Notes under the pieces: model-generated | The model's input: only the letters and a program-made list of their open reading frames with translations | Told to the model about the DNA's origin: nothing | Databases searched by the model: none | Program-made: the position numbers and the translations under genes | DNA from: Methanofollis sp. UBA420 | GTDB lineage: Archaea > Halobacteriota > Methanomicrobia > Methanomicrobiales > Methanofollaceae | DNA: 64,000 nt | Direction: 5' to 3' | Assembly: GCF_002498315.1 (NCBI RefSeq) | Contig: NZ_DAGX01000002.1 | Location: 188,808 to 252,807 of the forward strand | Shown here: one piece after another, positions 24,108-32,442 of the stretch | Position numbering within the stretch: position 1 is the stretch's first letter | Layout: the number at the start of each line of letters is the position of its first letter

Positions 24108-24409
24108 GTGGATGCATAGATTAAAAGGACAGGGTTTGCGTCCCGGTTTGGACCATGATAAATATTAATCATGAAGGTTTTTTGTCATTTGGAGCGCGCA
24201 ACAATGAGCTCGATTCAATCCAACGTCAATACGGCCATAAAAATATTATTGAATATCCTGAGACGGATATTTCATCCCCTGTTTTACCGGGTCAAGCGAC
24301 CGGAACCGATGAGATGACGGAAAAAACTCAATGGATAAGGCTCCGATATGATCGGTGTTTCGCATGGTTAATAAACCACAAAATTCCATGGGGTAGGTGA
24401 GGGATAGGG
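24108..24409. other. 302-base divergent promoter region between PAPS-reductase-like gene and ech
   Basis: AT-rich spacer. It holds a TATA-like CTTTTAATC (minus) near 24120, a palindrome at 24154-24173, and an AT-rich CATAAAAATATTATTG around 24232-24248 suitable as the ech TATA. An 81-codon frame at 24155-24400 lacks a ribosome site and looks non-coding. Confidence 0.5.
24154..24173. promoter_or_regulatory. 20-bp palindrome, candidate operator
   Basis: Perfect inverted repeat CATGAT with ATCATG around the eight-base AT spacer AAATATTA, lying between the divergent start regions of the PAPS-reductase-like gene and the ech operon. It fits a dimeric repressor site; the cognate protein is unknown. 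Confidence 0.35.
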
Positions 24410-26314
24410 ATGTACGACCTGATATTCCTGATACTATTCCCCTGTATCATTGCAGCCATCCTGCTATTGCTCAATAATAACAGGGTGAGGCATGCAATCG
24501 TCGCTCTGGGGGCACTCGTCATCTCGGCGGGATCCATCTACCTTCTCGTCTCCTCATTTACACAGGGAGCGGTGTACTACACCTTCCCCTTCGAGCCGAC
24601 GAGTCTGGTGATGTTCGCTCTAGAGATGGGTATCGCACTCCTGCTCCTGTACCTGGGAGTCAGGTTCAAACAACCGATCGCCGTCCTGCTGGTACTCATT
24701 CAGTCGGCGATGATGATCTACTACGAGATCACCTGGGGCATGGTAGTGGAGCCTGAGATGAACCTCTTCATCGACCAGTTCTCCATCATCATGGCCCTGA
24801 TCATCGGCATCATCGGCAGCCTCATCGCGGTCTTTGCCACCAGTTACATGGACACCTACCATGGCCACCACCCGGAGGTGCGTGACCGGAGGCGGATGTT
24901 CTTCTTCGTGATCTTCATCTTCCTCGCCGCGATGTTCGGCCTCGTCTTCTCCAACAACATCCCGTGGATCTTTTTCTTCTGGGAGATCACGACCCTGTCG
25001 TCCTTCCTTCTCATCGGGTATTCGGAGACGGAAGAGGCAACGAACAATGCCTTCCTCGCCCTGAAACTGAACCTCCTCGGCGGGATCGCCTTTGCCGGAG
25101 CAATCCTGTATCTCGCATCCGTCGACCCCTCGGGCGGCCTTCTTGAACTCAACGCACTCCTTGCCTCGGGCCAGGCCGTCGCCATCATCCCCGCGGTGCT
25201 GATCAGCTTCGCCGGGCTGACAAAGAGCGCCCAGATGCCCTTCTCGGGCTGGCTTGTCGGCGCCATGGTCGCACCGACCCCTGTCTCCGCTCTACTCCAC
25301 TCGAGCACCATGGTCAAGGCCGGCGTGTACATCATCGTCCGCTTCGCCCCGGTGCTCGCCGGCAGCCTTGCCGGCCTCTCGATCGCCTTTGTCGGCGCCG
25401 TGACCTTCCTGGTCGCTTCGGGGATCGCCATCTCCCAGAGCAACGCGAAGAAGGTTCTGGCCTACTCTACAATCGCCAACCTCGGCCTGATCGTGGCCTG
25501 CGCAGGCGTCGGCACACCCCAGCTCGTCTGGGCGGCGATATTCCTGATCATCTTCCACGCGGTCGCAAAGTCGCTCCTCTTCCTCTGCGTCGGGACAGTC
25601 GAGCACCGTGTCGGCAGCCGTGACATCGAGGACATGGACGGCCTCATCGTCCGTCTCCCGAAGATCGCCGCCATGATGTTCATCGGCATGGCCGGCATGT
25701 TCCTCGCACCCTTCGGCATGCTGATCTCGAAGTGGGCCGCGATCGAGGCCTTCATCGTCGCACCTCTCGGCCTCATCTTCGTCATGATCCTGGCCTTCGG
25801 CGGCGCCGTGACCGTCTTCTTCTGGGCGAAGTGGATGGGCAAGATCATCGAGGTCACGCCCTTCGGCGAGAACGTCGAAGACACGGTGTCCACAGGCAAG
25901 TGGATCGTCCTCGGGAGCCTCACGGCCATGACCGTGCTCGCGGCCCTCCTCTTCCCCCTGATCTCCTCGTTCCTCGTCGAGCCCTACGTCCTCGGCATCT
26001 TCAACGAGACGGCGCGGATCGCCCAGGACAATGTCATCATCATGGTCCTGATGATCGCCCTCCTCCTCGTCCTGCCCCTCTCCTACCTCTCATATCGGAA
26101 GCAGGGACGGACGATGCCGGCCTACATGGGCGGCAGGCCGACGACGACGGACATGAAGTTCCTCGGGTCTCTCGGCATCGAGCGTGAGATGACGACGAGG
26201 AACTACTACTTCGCCGAGTACTTCGGTGAGGCAAAACTCCTGAAAATCGGCAATCCCCTCTGTATCCTCCTGATCCTGGCGGCTATCGCCGTCATCGCGG
26301 GGGTGGCGCTATGA
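24410..26314 (+). CDS. echA: Ech hydrogenase subunit A (NuoL/antiporter-like)
   Basis: 634-residue polytopic membrane subunit of energy-converting hydrogenase, homologous to NuoL/MrpA proton or sodium translocators. Visible features are about 15 hydrophobic helices, the charged motif around FFFWEITTLSSFLLIGYSET, and the NuoL-type discontinuous helix region AQMPFSGWLVGAMVAPTPVS ending HSSTMVKAG with the conserved Lys. It moves ions across the membrane while the soluble arm moves electrons between ferredoxin and H2. First gene of the six-gene operon; ribosome site GGTGAGGGATAGGG. Overlaps echB by 4 bases. Confidence 0.93.
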   Translation: MYDLIFLILFPCIIAAILLLLNNNRVRHAIVALGALVISAGSIYLLVSSFTQGAVYYTFPFEPTSLVMFALEMGIALLLLYLGVRFKQPIAVLLVLIQSAMMIYYEITWGMVVEPEMNLFIDQFSIIMALIIGIIGSLIAVFATSYMDTYHGHHPEVRDRRRMFFFVIFIFLAAMFGLVFSNNIPWIFFFWEITTLSSFLLIGYSETEEATNNAFLALKLNLLGGIAFAGAILYLASVDPSGGLLELNALLASGQAVAIIPAVLISFAGLTKSAQMPFSGWLVGAMVAPTPVSALLHSSTMVKAGVYIIVRFAPVLAGSLAGLSIAFVGAVTFLVASGIAISQSNAKKVLAYSTIANLGLIVACAGVGTPQLVWAAIFLIIFHAVAKSLLFLCVGTVEHRVGSRDIEDMDGLIVRLPKIAAMMFIGMAGMFLAPFGMLISKWAAIEAFIVAPLGLIFVMILAFGGAVTVFFWAKWMGKIIEVTPFGENVEDTVSTGKWIVLGSLTAMTVLAALLFPLISSFLVEPYVLGIFNETARIAQDNVIIMVLMIALLLVLPLSYLSYRKQGRTMPAYMGGRPTTTDMKFLGSLGIEREMTTRNYYFAEYFGEAKLLKIGNPLCILLILAAIAVIAGVAL

Positions 26315-27171
26315 TCTCCATATTCACCGCAGTCCTCTACCTGCTCCTCGCCCCGATCGCGGGCGGGCTCATCGCCGGTATCGACAGAAAACTCACTGCA
26401 CGCATGCAGGGCAGGGTTGGGCCTCCGCTCCTCCAGCCCTTCTACGACGTGGCAAAACTCTTCGAGAAGGAGGATGTGACGGTCACGCCGTCGCAGAACT
26501 TCTACATCCTCTCGTACCTCGTCTTCATGGCGGTGACAGGGGCCCTCTTCTTTGCCGGAGGGGACCTCCTGCTCGTGATCTTCGCCTTCACCCTGGCGCA
26601 CATCTTCATCGTCCTCGGCGCCTATGCGGCCTACTCTCCGTACAGCTACGTCGGTGCGGAGAGGGAACTGATCACCCTGATGGCCTACGAGCCGATGATC
26701 ATCCTCACGGCCGTCGGCCTGTACCTAGTCACCGGGAGCTTCTATGTGAACGAGATCGCGGCATCCCAGGTCCCGGCCGCCCTGTACCTGCCCGGCGTCC
26801 TCATCGGGTTCCTGACCGTGCTGACGATCAAGCTCCGCAAGTCGCCCTTCGACATCTCGACCTCGCACCACGCCCACCAGGAACTGGTGAAAGGGCTTAC
26901 GACCGAGTTCTCGGGCGCGACCCTTGCCAAGATCGAGATCGCCCACTGGTACGAGACCGTCGTCCTCCTCGGCATCGTGTACCTGTTCTTCGGGTTCAAC
27001 CCGCTGCTGGCACTCGCCGTCATCGCCGTCACCTACTTCCTGGAGGTCTTCATCGACAACACCTTCTCCAGGATGACGTGGCAGTGGACGATGAAGGAAG
27101 GGTGGGGCGTTGCAGTGACGCTCGGGTTCATCAACCTCGCCGTCCTGTATTACTTCTATCTGGGGGTGTGA
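26311..27171 (+). CDS. echB: Ech hydrogenase subunit B (NuoH-like)
   Basis: 286-residue membrane subunit related to NuoH, forming the interface between the hydrogenase module and the membrane arm. It has about eight helices and the family segments GIDRKLTARMQGRVGPPLLQ, AERELITLMAYEPMIIL and the charged loop KLRKSPFDISTSHHAHQELV that faces the quinone-like cavity in Complex I relatives. The ATG overlaps echA by 4 bases and it ends 3 bases before echC. Confidence 0.95.
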   Translation: MISIFTAVLYLLLAPIAGGLIAGIDRKLTARMQGRVGPPLLQPFYDVAKLFEKEDVTVTPSQNFYILSYLVFMAVTGALFFAGGDLLLVIFAFTLAHIFIVLGAYAAYSPYSYVGAERELITLMAYEPMIILTAVGLYLVTGSFYVNEIAASQVPAALYLPGVLIGFLTVLTIKLRKSPFDISTSHHAHQELVKGLTTEFSGATLAKIEIAHWYETVVLLGIVYLFFGFNPLLALAVIAVTYFLEVFIDNTFSRMTWQWTMKEGWGVAVTLGFINLAVLYYFYLGV

Positions 27172-27174
27172 GAC

Positions 27175-27621
27175 ATGGCATATCTGAAGAAATCACCCTG
27201 GCTGCTCCATTACGACGCGTCGAGCTGCAACGGCTGCGACATCGAGGTGCTCGCCTGCCTCACGCCGCTCTACGACGTGGAGAGGTTCGGGATCATCAAC
27301 ACCGGGAACCCGAAGCACGCCGACGTCTTCGTGATCACCGGGAGCATCAACGACCTCAACAGACAGGTCGTGAAGAACATCTACGAGCAGATGCCGAACC
27401 CGAAGGTCGTCGTGGCCGTCGGGATCTGCGCCTGTTCGGGCGGCGTCTTTGCCGAGTGCTACAATGTCTCGGGCGGCGTCGACCAGGTGATCCCTGTCGA
27501 CGTCTATGTGCCCGGATGCGCCGCGAGGCCTGAGTCGATCATCGACGGCATCGTGAAGGCGCTCGGCATCCTGGAAGAAAAGAGAGCAAACATGACACAG
27601 AAGGAGGCGACCCATGCCTGA
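27175..27621 (+). CDS. echC: Ech hydrogenase small subunit (NuoB-like)
   Basis: 148-residue small subunit carrying the proximal 4Fe-4S cluster that relays electrons to the NiFe site. Ligands are visible as Cys18 and Cys21 (DASSCNGCDIE), Cys85 (AVGICACSGG) and Cys115 (YVPGCAARPE). Length and cysteine spacing are normal for Ech and NuoB proteins. Overlaps echD by 8 bases. Confidence 0.95.
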   Translation: MAYLKKSPWLLHYDASSCNGCDIEVLACLTPLYDVERFGIINTGNPKHADVFVITGSINDLNRQVVKNIYEQMPNPKVVVAVGICACSGGVFAECYNVSGGVDQVIPVDVYVPGCAARPESIIDGIVKALGILEEKRANMTQKEATHA

Positions 27622-27991
27622 AGACCAGCCGATGACCGAGTGCACGATCGACGGACTCCTGCCGGCGGTGCGGGCCTATCATGAGAAGGGCTACCGCCTC
27701 GTCCAGATCAGTTGCACGAAGGTGGACGAGAGCTTCGAACTCAGTTACTGCTTCGACATCGACTACCACATGGTGGTCCTCCGTCTCCTCGTGCCGGCAG
27801 GCACAGAGGTGCCGAGCATCTCAGGGATCTACTGGGGTGCGTTCATCTACGAGAACGAGAACCACGACTTCTTCGGCGTGGCGTTCACCGACATCAACAT
27901 CGACTTCAAGGGGACGCTCGTGCGGACGGCAAAGCAGTATCCCTTCAGCAACATCGAATTCAGGGAGGTGGAGAAATGTCAAAAGAAATAG
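27614..27991 (+). CDS. echD: Ech hydrogenase subunit D (NuoC-like)
   Basis: 125-residue NuoC-like subunit with no cofactor motif. It joins the small and large hydrogenase subunits. Family features are FELSYCFDIDYHMVVLRLLV and the closing GAFIYENENHDFFGVAFTDI. It overlaps echC by 8 bases and echE by 16, showing tight translational coupling. Confidence 0.92.
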   Translation: MPEDQPMTECTIDGLLPAVRAYHEKGYRLVQISCTKVDESFELSYCFDIDYHMVVLRLLVPAGTEVPSISGIYWGAFIYENENHDFFGVAFTDINIDFKGTLVRTAKQYPFSNIEFREVEKCQKK

Positions 27992-29055
27992 TCATGCCTT
28001 TCGGCCCGCAACACCCGGTCCTGCCCGAACCGATCCACCTCGACCTCGTCATCGAGGACGAGAAGGTGAAGCAGGCGATCCCGTCCATCGGCTATGTCCA
28101 CCGCGGCCTTGAGACCCTGGTGGAGAAGAGGGAGTATCCGGAGTATGTCTACCTTGCCGAGCGGATCTGCGGGATCTGCAGTTTCATCCACGGGGCGACG
28201 TACTGCCAGGGCGTGGAGGCCGTCATGAACGTCGAGGTGCCGGAGAGGGCCCTCTTCCTCAGGACGATCTGGTCGGAATACTCCAGGCTCCACTCCCACC
28301 TCCTCTGGCTCGGCCTTGCGGCCGACGGTTTCGGTTTCGAGAACCTCTTCATGGACGCATGGCGCCTGCGGGAGTCCATCCTCGACGAACTCGAGGCGAC
28401 GACGGGCGGCCGCGTGATCCAGGGGAGCTGCAAGGTCGGCGGCGTCCGCCGCGACATCGACGCCGAGAAACTCGACGAGATGGTCGGGAACCTCGACGGG
28501 ATGCGCGGAGAACTCTCCGACCTGATGGACGTCTTCCTCAATGACAGTTCGGTGAAGGGGAGGATGAAGAATGTCGGCATCCTGCCGGCGAAGGAGGCCT
28601 ACGACTACGGGGCCGTCGGCCCGACCCTCAGGGGGAGCGGCGTCGCCTCGGACGCGAGGATGCTCGGCTATGCCGCCTACGACAGGATCCATTTCGCGCC
28701 TGTCACCGAGGACGGCTGCGACTGTTACTCCCGGTGCGCGGTGCGTGCGAAGGAGCTCTTCGCCTCCATCGATATCATCAAGGAGGCGGTCCAGAAGATC
28801 CCGGACGGCCCGATCGAGGTGAAGGTGACCGGGAAACCCGAGGGCGAATACTTCGCGCGGGCCGAACAGCCCCGCGGCGAGGTGGTCCACTATGTGAAGG
28901 GCAACGGCACCCGCCACCTTGCCCGCCACAGGGTGCGGACGCCGACCCTGACGAACATCCCGCCCCTGGTGAAGATGCTGGAGGGCTGTGAACTCGCCGA
29001 CGTGCCGGTGATCGTGCTCTCCATCGACCCCTGCATCGGCTGCGCGGAGAGGTGA
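27976..29055 (+). CDS. echE: Ech hydrogenase large subunit (NiFe site)
   Basis: 359-residue large subunit, homologous to NuoD. The NiFe ligands are Cys65/Cys68 (ERICGICSFIHG) and Cys353/Cys356 (DPCIGCAER). The protein ends three residues after the last ligand, so there is no C-terminal extension for a maturation protease to remove. ATG 27976 follows GGGAGGTGGAG; a longer frame open from 27712 runs through echD in another phase and is not a real start. It catalyses H2 oxidation or H+ reduction with ferredoxin. Confidence 0.95.
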   Translation: MSKEIVMPFGPQHPVLPEPIHLDLVIEDEKVKQAIPSIGYVHRGLETLVEKREYPEYVYLAERICGICSFIHGATYCQGVEAVMNVEVPERALFLRTIWSEYSRLHSHLLWLGLAADGFGFENLFMDAWRLRESILDELEATTGGRVIQGSCKVGGVRRDIDAEKLDEMVGNLDGMRGELSDLMDVFLNDSSVKGRMKNVGILPAKEAYDYGAVGPTLRGSGVASDARMLGYAAYDRIHFAPVTEDGCDCYSRCAVRAKELFASIDIIKEAVQKIPDGPIEVKVTGKPEGEYFARAEQPRGEVVHYVKGNGTRHLARHRVRTPTLTNIPPLVKMLEGCELADVPVIVLSIDPCIGCAER

Positions 29056-29062
29056 TGCGAGT

Positions 29063-29446
29063 ATGGGATACTTTCAGATGACGAAGACAGTGGTGAAGGC
29101 GCTCATCCACGGCCCCTCCACCATCCGTTATCCGGCCGTCCCGGGCAAGAGGACGCCGATCTCGCGGGGCCATGTAACCATCGACCCCTCGCAATGCATC
29201 TCCTGCGGGATGTGCATGCGCAAGTGCCCGGCAAACGCGATCTGCGTCGAGCGTCAGGCGAAGACCTGGGAGATCGACCGTTTCCGCTGCCATGTCTGCA
29301 ACTGCTGCGTGGAGGTCTGCCCGGTGAACTGCCTCACAATGGAGAACACCTACACGCCGGCGGCCACGGTGCATGAGGGACGCGAACTCGTTCAGATCAC
29401 CTACGTGAAGCCGGAAAAGCCGGCGAAGAAAGAGCCTGAAGAGTAA
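29063..29446 (+). CDS. echF: Ech hydrogenase ferredoxin subunit (NuoI-like)
   Basis: 127-residue subunit with two 4Fe-4S motifs: Cys45/48/51/55 (CISCGMCMRKCP) and Cys76/79/82/86 (CHVCNCCVEVCP). It takes electrons from soluble ferredoxin to the small subunit. The charged tail (KPEKPAKKEPEE) is typical of the family. Ribosome site GAGGTGAT precedes the ATG. Last gene of the operon, followed by strong T-tracts. Confidence 0.95.
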   Translation: MGYFQMTKTVVKALIHGPSTIRYPAVPGKRTPISRGHVTIDPSQCISCGMCMRKCPANAICVERQAKTWEIDRFRCHVCNCCVEVCPVNCLTMENTYTPAATVHEGRELVQITYVKPEKPAKKEPEE

Positions 29447-29451
29447 GGCGC

Positions 29452-29476
29452 TTTCATTTTTTTCTATTTTTTTGGT
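29452..29476 (+). terminator. T-tract terminator of the ech operon
   Basis: Two consecutive T runs (T7 at about 29457-29463 and T7 at 29467-29473), beginning 11 bases after the echF stop: the usual archaeal termination signal. Confidence 0.6.
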
Positions 29477-29510
29477 TTTGTTGAAATCCTGTTCTCGCGT
29501 GCCTGTTCCA

Positions 29511-29644
29511 GGGGCTGCCGCTCGAAAATCAAAGATTTTCTCGATTCACTCCGTTCATCCCCCCAGACCCTCGAAAGCCAGAGGCTTTCTCAAGCTCGCT
29601 AAAGCTCGCACCCTGCCACCAGGATGGGGGTGGGCTGGCAATCA
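29511..29644 (-). repeat. Dispersed hairpin repeat, copy B1 (inverted relative to 49715-49848)
   Basis: The reverse complement of this 134-bp block aligns without gaps to 49715-49848, with about ten mismatches by eye. It contains hairpins GAAAATC-AAA-GATTTTC (29524-29540) and GAAAGCC-AGA-GGCTTTC (29573-29589), and the purine-rich GAGCTTTAGCGAGCTTGAG between flanks. Confidence 0.8.
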
Positions 29645-29668
29645 CCCTCCTGAGAACCTCCTGCCCTG

Positions 29669-29840
29669 TCTTCCCCCGTCCTATCCTGCTTCGGGGGACG
29701 AGCGCCAGCGAGTTTGAGAAACCAAAGGTTTTGAGTTCCTGGGGCTGCGAACGGAGCGAGCACAAGAAAACCTTTGATCTCCGGCGTCAGTCCCCCGGCG
29801 GAGAGTGTGGGGAAGGCAATTGATCGGCGCTTCTCCTCAG
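29669..29840 (+). repeat. Dispersed hairpin repeat, copy B2
   Basis: Same module order as copy A: TCTTCCCCCGTCCTATCCTG with a following CGGGGG, hairpin GAAACC-AAA-GGTTTT (29718-29732), GCGAACGGAGCGAGCAC, then GTCCCCCGGCGGAGAG and GGGGAAGGCAATTGATC. The second hairpin position is degenerate here. Confidence 0.7.
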
Positions 29841-30488
29841 GGGATCAGGGGGATGCATCGATCCCATTCATTATTGTGCCTGCATGACGGAGAGTGGGGG
29901 CGATGTCCCGCCGGACACGCCCGGGTCAAATACGCCCGCATCTGCCTCCAATCGAGGGGTCACACCTCCCATTCAGGGCCATATCAGGGAGATCCGGCGA
30001 TCCTGGCATACCTGGGCCTGTGTGCGAAACAGGATGAAATCCGGCAGGACTCAACGCCCCCAGGTCGCCGATATGAGTGCAGGTAATGTCCCCCCCTTCC
30101 CGGTCTCCCTGGTGCCGGTGAAGGAGAGGGAGTGGGGTTGGAAATTGCCCGGATCCGGGATCCGTGGAAATCCCTGCTCTGACGTGCCTGTAAAGGGAGG
30201 TGCGACCGCAGGGAGCGTGAATCTTTGATTTTCAAGGAGCCCCCAGACTCCTAAGACAGGCTATCCCGAAGAGCAGGGGGATCAGCGAGGGTCGGTTGCC
30301 GGGATCGATCCGGAATCTGAGTGTGAGGTGCCGCAGACAGCAAAAGAGCCCCAAAATCACCGGGGATCCGGCACCTTGCAGGGCCCCTCTTCCGCCGTGG
30401 TGCGAGGGGTGCAATCGGCCTGTGATACGGGGAGGAAAATCTCCATATTGCGCCGGGATCCCCGATCAGGCTGGAATATGCCCGCAAT
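29841..30488. other. Gene-poor region downstream of ech
   Basis: No supported gene. It contains a short degenerate fragment of the hairpin repeat around 30187-30250 (GAATCTTTGATTTTC). Open frames such as 29884-30228 have no ribosome site and poor coding character. Confidence 0.45.
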
Positions 30489-30496
30489 CTTTATAC
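30489..30496 (+). promoter_or_regulatory. TATA box of the 15-codon micro-ORF
   Basis: CTTTATAC, 50 bases before the micro-ORF ATG. It would place the transcription start near 30520, leaving a ~25-base leader containing the ribosome site. Confidence 0.55.
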
Positions 30497-30545
30497 ACCC
30501 CTCAGGAGTATCATTCATTATCCCACTTCACAGGAGGTGAAGTCC

Positions 30546-30593
30546 ATGGCAAAGAAGGGAGGCAAGAAGCAGCCGAAGGAACCCCAGGAGTAA
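30546..30593 (+). CDS. 15-residue lysine-rich micro-ORF
   Basis: Encodes MAKKGGKKQPKEPQE and a stop. It has a TATA box at 30489-30496, an ideal ribosome site AGGAGGTGA (30532-30540) five bases before ATG, and T-tracts 20 bases after the stop, i.e. a complete transcription-translation unit of about 110 bases. The product is basic, with six Lys in 15 residues. Whether the peptide itself or the RNA matters is unknown; no family recognised. Confidence 0.55.
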   Translation: MAKKGGKKQPKEPQE

Positions 30594-30610
30594 ATATATA
30601 TCCCACTCCT

Positions 30611-30625
30611 ATTTTTTTCTTTTTT
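30611..30625 (+). terminator. T-tract terminator of the micro-ORF
   Basis: T7 (30612-30618) and T6 (30620-30625) runs shortly after the micro-ORF stop. Confidence 0.5.
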
Positions 30626-30752
30626 ATGAAATCTGCCCGAAACGGGTAGATAATGTACATATCCCCCGATGAAAACATAGTCTATCCATGGCCGCCAGAT
30701 CTGCGGGTGCGATCCGGCACTACACGCCTGTTTTCCTTAAAGAGGGGTGCCA

Positions 30753-32399
30753 ATGAGCCTCTATATCCAGAGCGTCATCTTGATGGCGGCCTCTTTCCTC
30801 ATCGCGACTTCCTTAATCCATGAAACCTGGAAAAGAAAGCAGAGTGCCGGAGCAATATCATTCTGCATCTTTCTCTCCGGCATCCTTCTCTGGTCCCTGG
30901 GGTGGGGGATGGCCCTCCTCCCTCTGGGAGGAGAGTGGGCCGTTTTCTGGATCGATGTGGCCTTCCTCGGTGCGGCCGTCCTGCCGGTCGCATGGATGAT
31001 CTTTGTCCTCCAGTACACACGGAGAGGGCACCTTGCCACACCTGCCATGGCGGCCGCCATCGCCACCGTGCCTGCCGTGACCGTCTGGCTGCGCTGGACA
31101 GGGCAGGCCACAGCAAACAGTTTCTTCACGGATGTCTGGCCCTGGATCTTTATCGGCTACCTGTACCTTGTCGTCGTCGCAAGCATCCTTCTCCTTGTCT
31201 CGATGCTCTTGAACGCCCCGCCCATCTTCAGGAAGCAGATCGGGTTCGTGCTGATGGGTACTCTCGTCCCCTGGATTGCGGTCATCTCTTTCATCGGCGA
31301 AACGGCAGCAGGTGACGGCACCGTCATCCCCTTTGTCATCATGCTCGCCGCACTCGCGATCTTCGCCGGCGCCTTCAGGTTCAACCTCTTCGAACATATC
31401 CCACTCCTCATGGACAGGGTGGCAAACAGCCTCAATGACGGTATCTTCCTCCTCGACCCGGAGTACAGGATCATTGAGATCAACCACACCGCGGCGCGGC
31501 TCATCGGAAAGGCGAGCGATGACGTCGCAGGGAAACCCGTTGCCTCGGTGATATACCTCTTTTCCAGACTGATCAGGGATTACGGCGGCAACCAGGAGAC
31601 GGCATATATCCAGACCGTGAAACAGCGGGGCGACATGCTCCAGCACTATGAACTGCGTATCTCACCACTGAAAGACGAGCGTTCGCAGGTCTTCGGACAC
31701 CTCCTTGTCGTCAGGGACATCAGCAGGCTCAAAGAGACAGAGGATGCTCTGATATCGGCGCACAAAAAGATCACCATCCTCTCGGACATCACCCAGCACG
31801 ACATCAAAAACCAGCTTGAGGTGATCGAGGGATATGCCGGGATCCTCGCCGAGATCACACCGGCGGGATCGGCGGAGGCAGAGTACATGCAGAAGATCTG
31901 CCGGGCCGCAGAACTGATAGGCAGCCATATCGCCGTTTCCCATGACTACCAGAACCTCGGCGTCATGTCCCCCTGCTGGCAACCGGTCAGGGAAATCATG
32001 CTGAAATCAGCACGGGTCCTGCAGAACAATGCGATCACCCTTGATGTCAGGACAGGCGACCTCGAGGTCTTTGCCGACCCCCTCTTCGAGAAGGTCTTTT
32101 ACACGCTCTTTGAAAACGCCGTCAGGCACGGCAGGGGGGTGACGAGGGTCACGGTCACATTCGAAGAGACGATGGACCAGGGTATCCTCGCCATGGAGGA
32201 CGACGGCAAAGGGGTGGCCGATGCGATCAAGGGCCGGATATTCGACAAAAATGTCGGCAGCCACACAGGCCTCGGCCTCTTCATCACCAGGGAGGTTCTT
32301 ATGACCACCGGGATCTCCATCAGGGAGACGGGGATCCCCTGGAAAGGCGCACGCTTCGAAGTGTGCGTGCCGGAGGACCGGTACCGTTTCCAGGGTTAA
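30753..32399 (+). CDS. Membrane sensor histidine kinase (7TM input, PAS)
   Basis: 548 residues. Seven N-terminal membrane helices (about residues 5-220) form a 7TM receptor-type input. A PAS domain follows (about 225-335, SLNDGIFLLDPEYRIIEINH). Then comes a phosphoacceptor helix with LSDITQHDIKNQLEVIEGY (His349), close in form to that of the kinase at 2614-5592, and a HATPase with LFENAVRHGRGV, DDGKGV and GLGLFITREVL. No response regulator is next to it. ATG 30753 is used because AGAGGGGTG precedes it; a GTG at 30747 is in frame. Confidence 0.88.
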   Translation: MSLYIQSVILMAASFLIATSLIHETWKRKQSAGAISFCIFLSGILLWSLGWGMALLPLGGEWAVFWIDVAFLGAAVLPVAWMIFVLQYTRRGHLATPAMAAAIATVPAVTVWLRWTGQATANSFFTDVWPWIFIGYLYLVVVASILLLVSMLLNAPPIFRKQIGFVLMGTLVPWIAVISFIGETAAGDGTVIPFVIMLAALAIFAGAFRFNLFEHIPLLMDRVANSLNDGIFLLDPEYRIIEINHTAARLIGKASDDVAGKPVASVIYLFSRLIRDYGGNQETAYIQTVKQRGDMLQHYELRISPLKDERSQVFGHLLVVRDISRLKETEDALISAHKKITILSDITQHDIKNQLEVIEGYAGILAEITPAGSAEAEYMQKICRAAELIGSHIAVSHDYQNLGVMSPCWQPVREIMLKSARVLQNNAITLDVRTGDLEVFADPLFEKVFYTLFENAVRHGRGVTRVTVTFEETMDQGILAMEDDGKGVADAIKGRIFDKNVGSHTGLGLFITREVLMTTGISIRETGIPWKGARFEVCVPEDRYRFQG

Positions 32400-32442
32400 G
32401 CATTATATCATACCCTGCCCCATGCCGGGCCGCGGTGAGCAT

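Noticed and set aside
24155..24400. 81-codon frame upstream of ech
   Set aside because: No ribosome site, AT-rich promoter composition, no family; treated as promoter region.
29884..30228. 114-codon frame in the gene-poor region
   Set aside because: No ribosome site, odd composition, overlaps repeat fragments.
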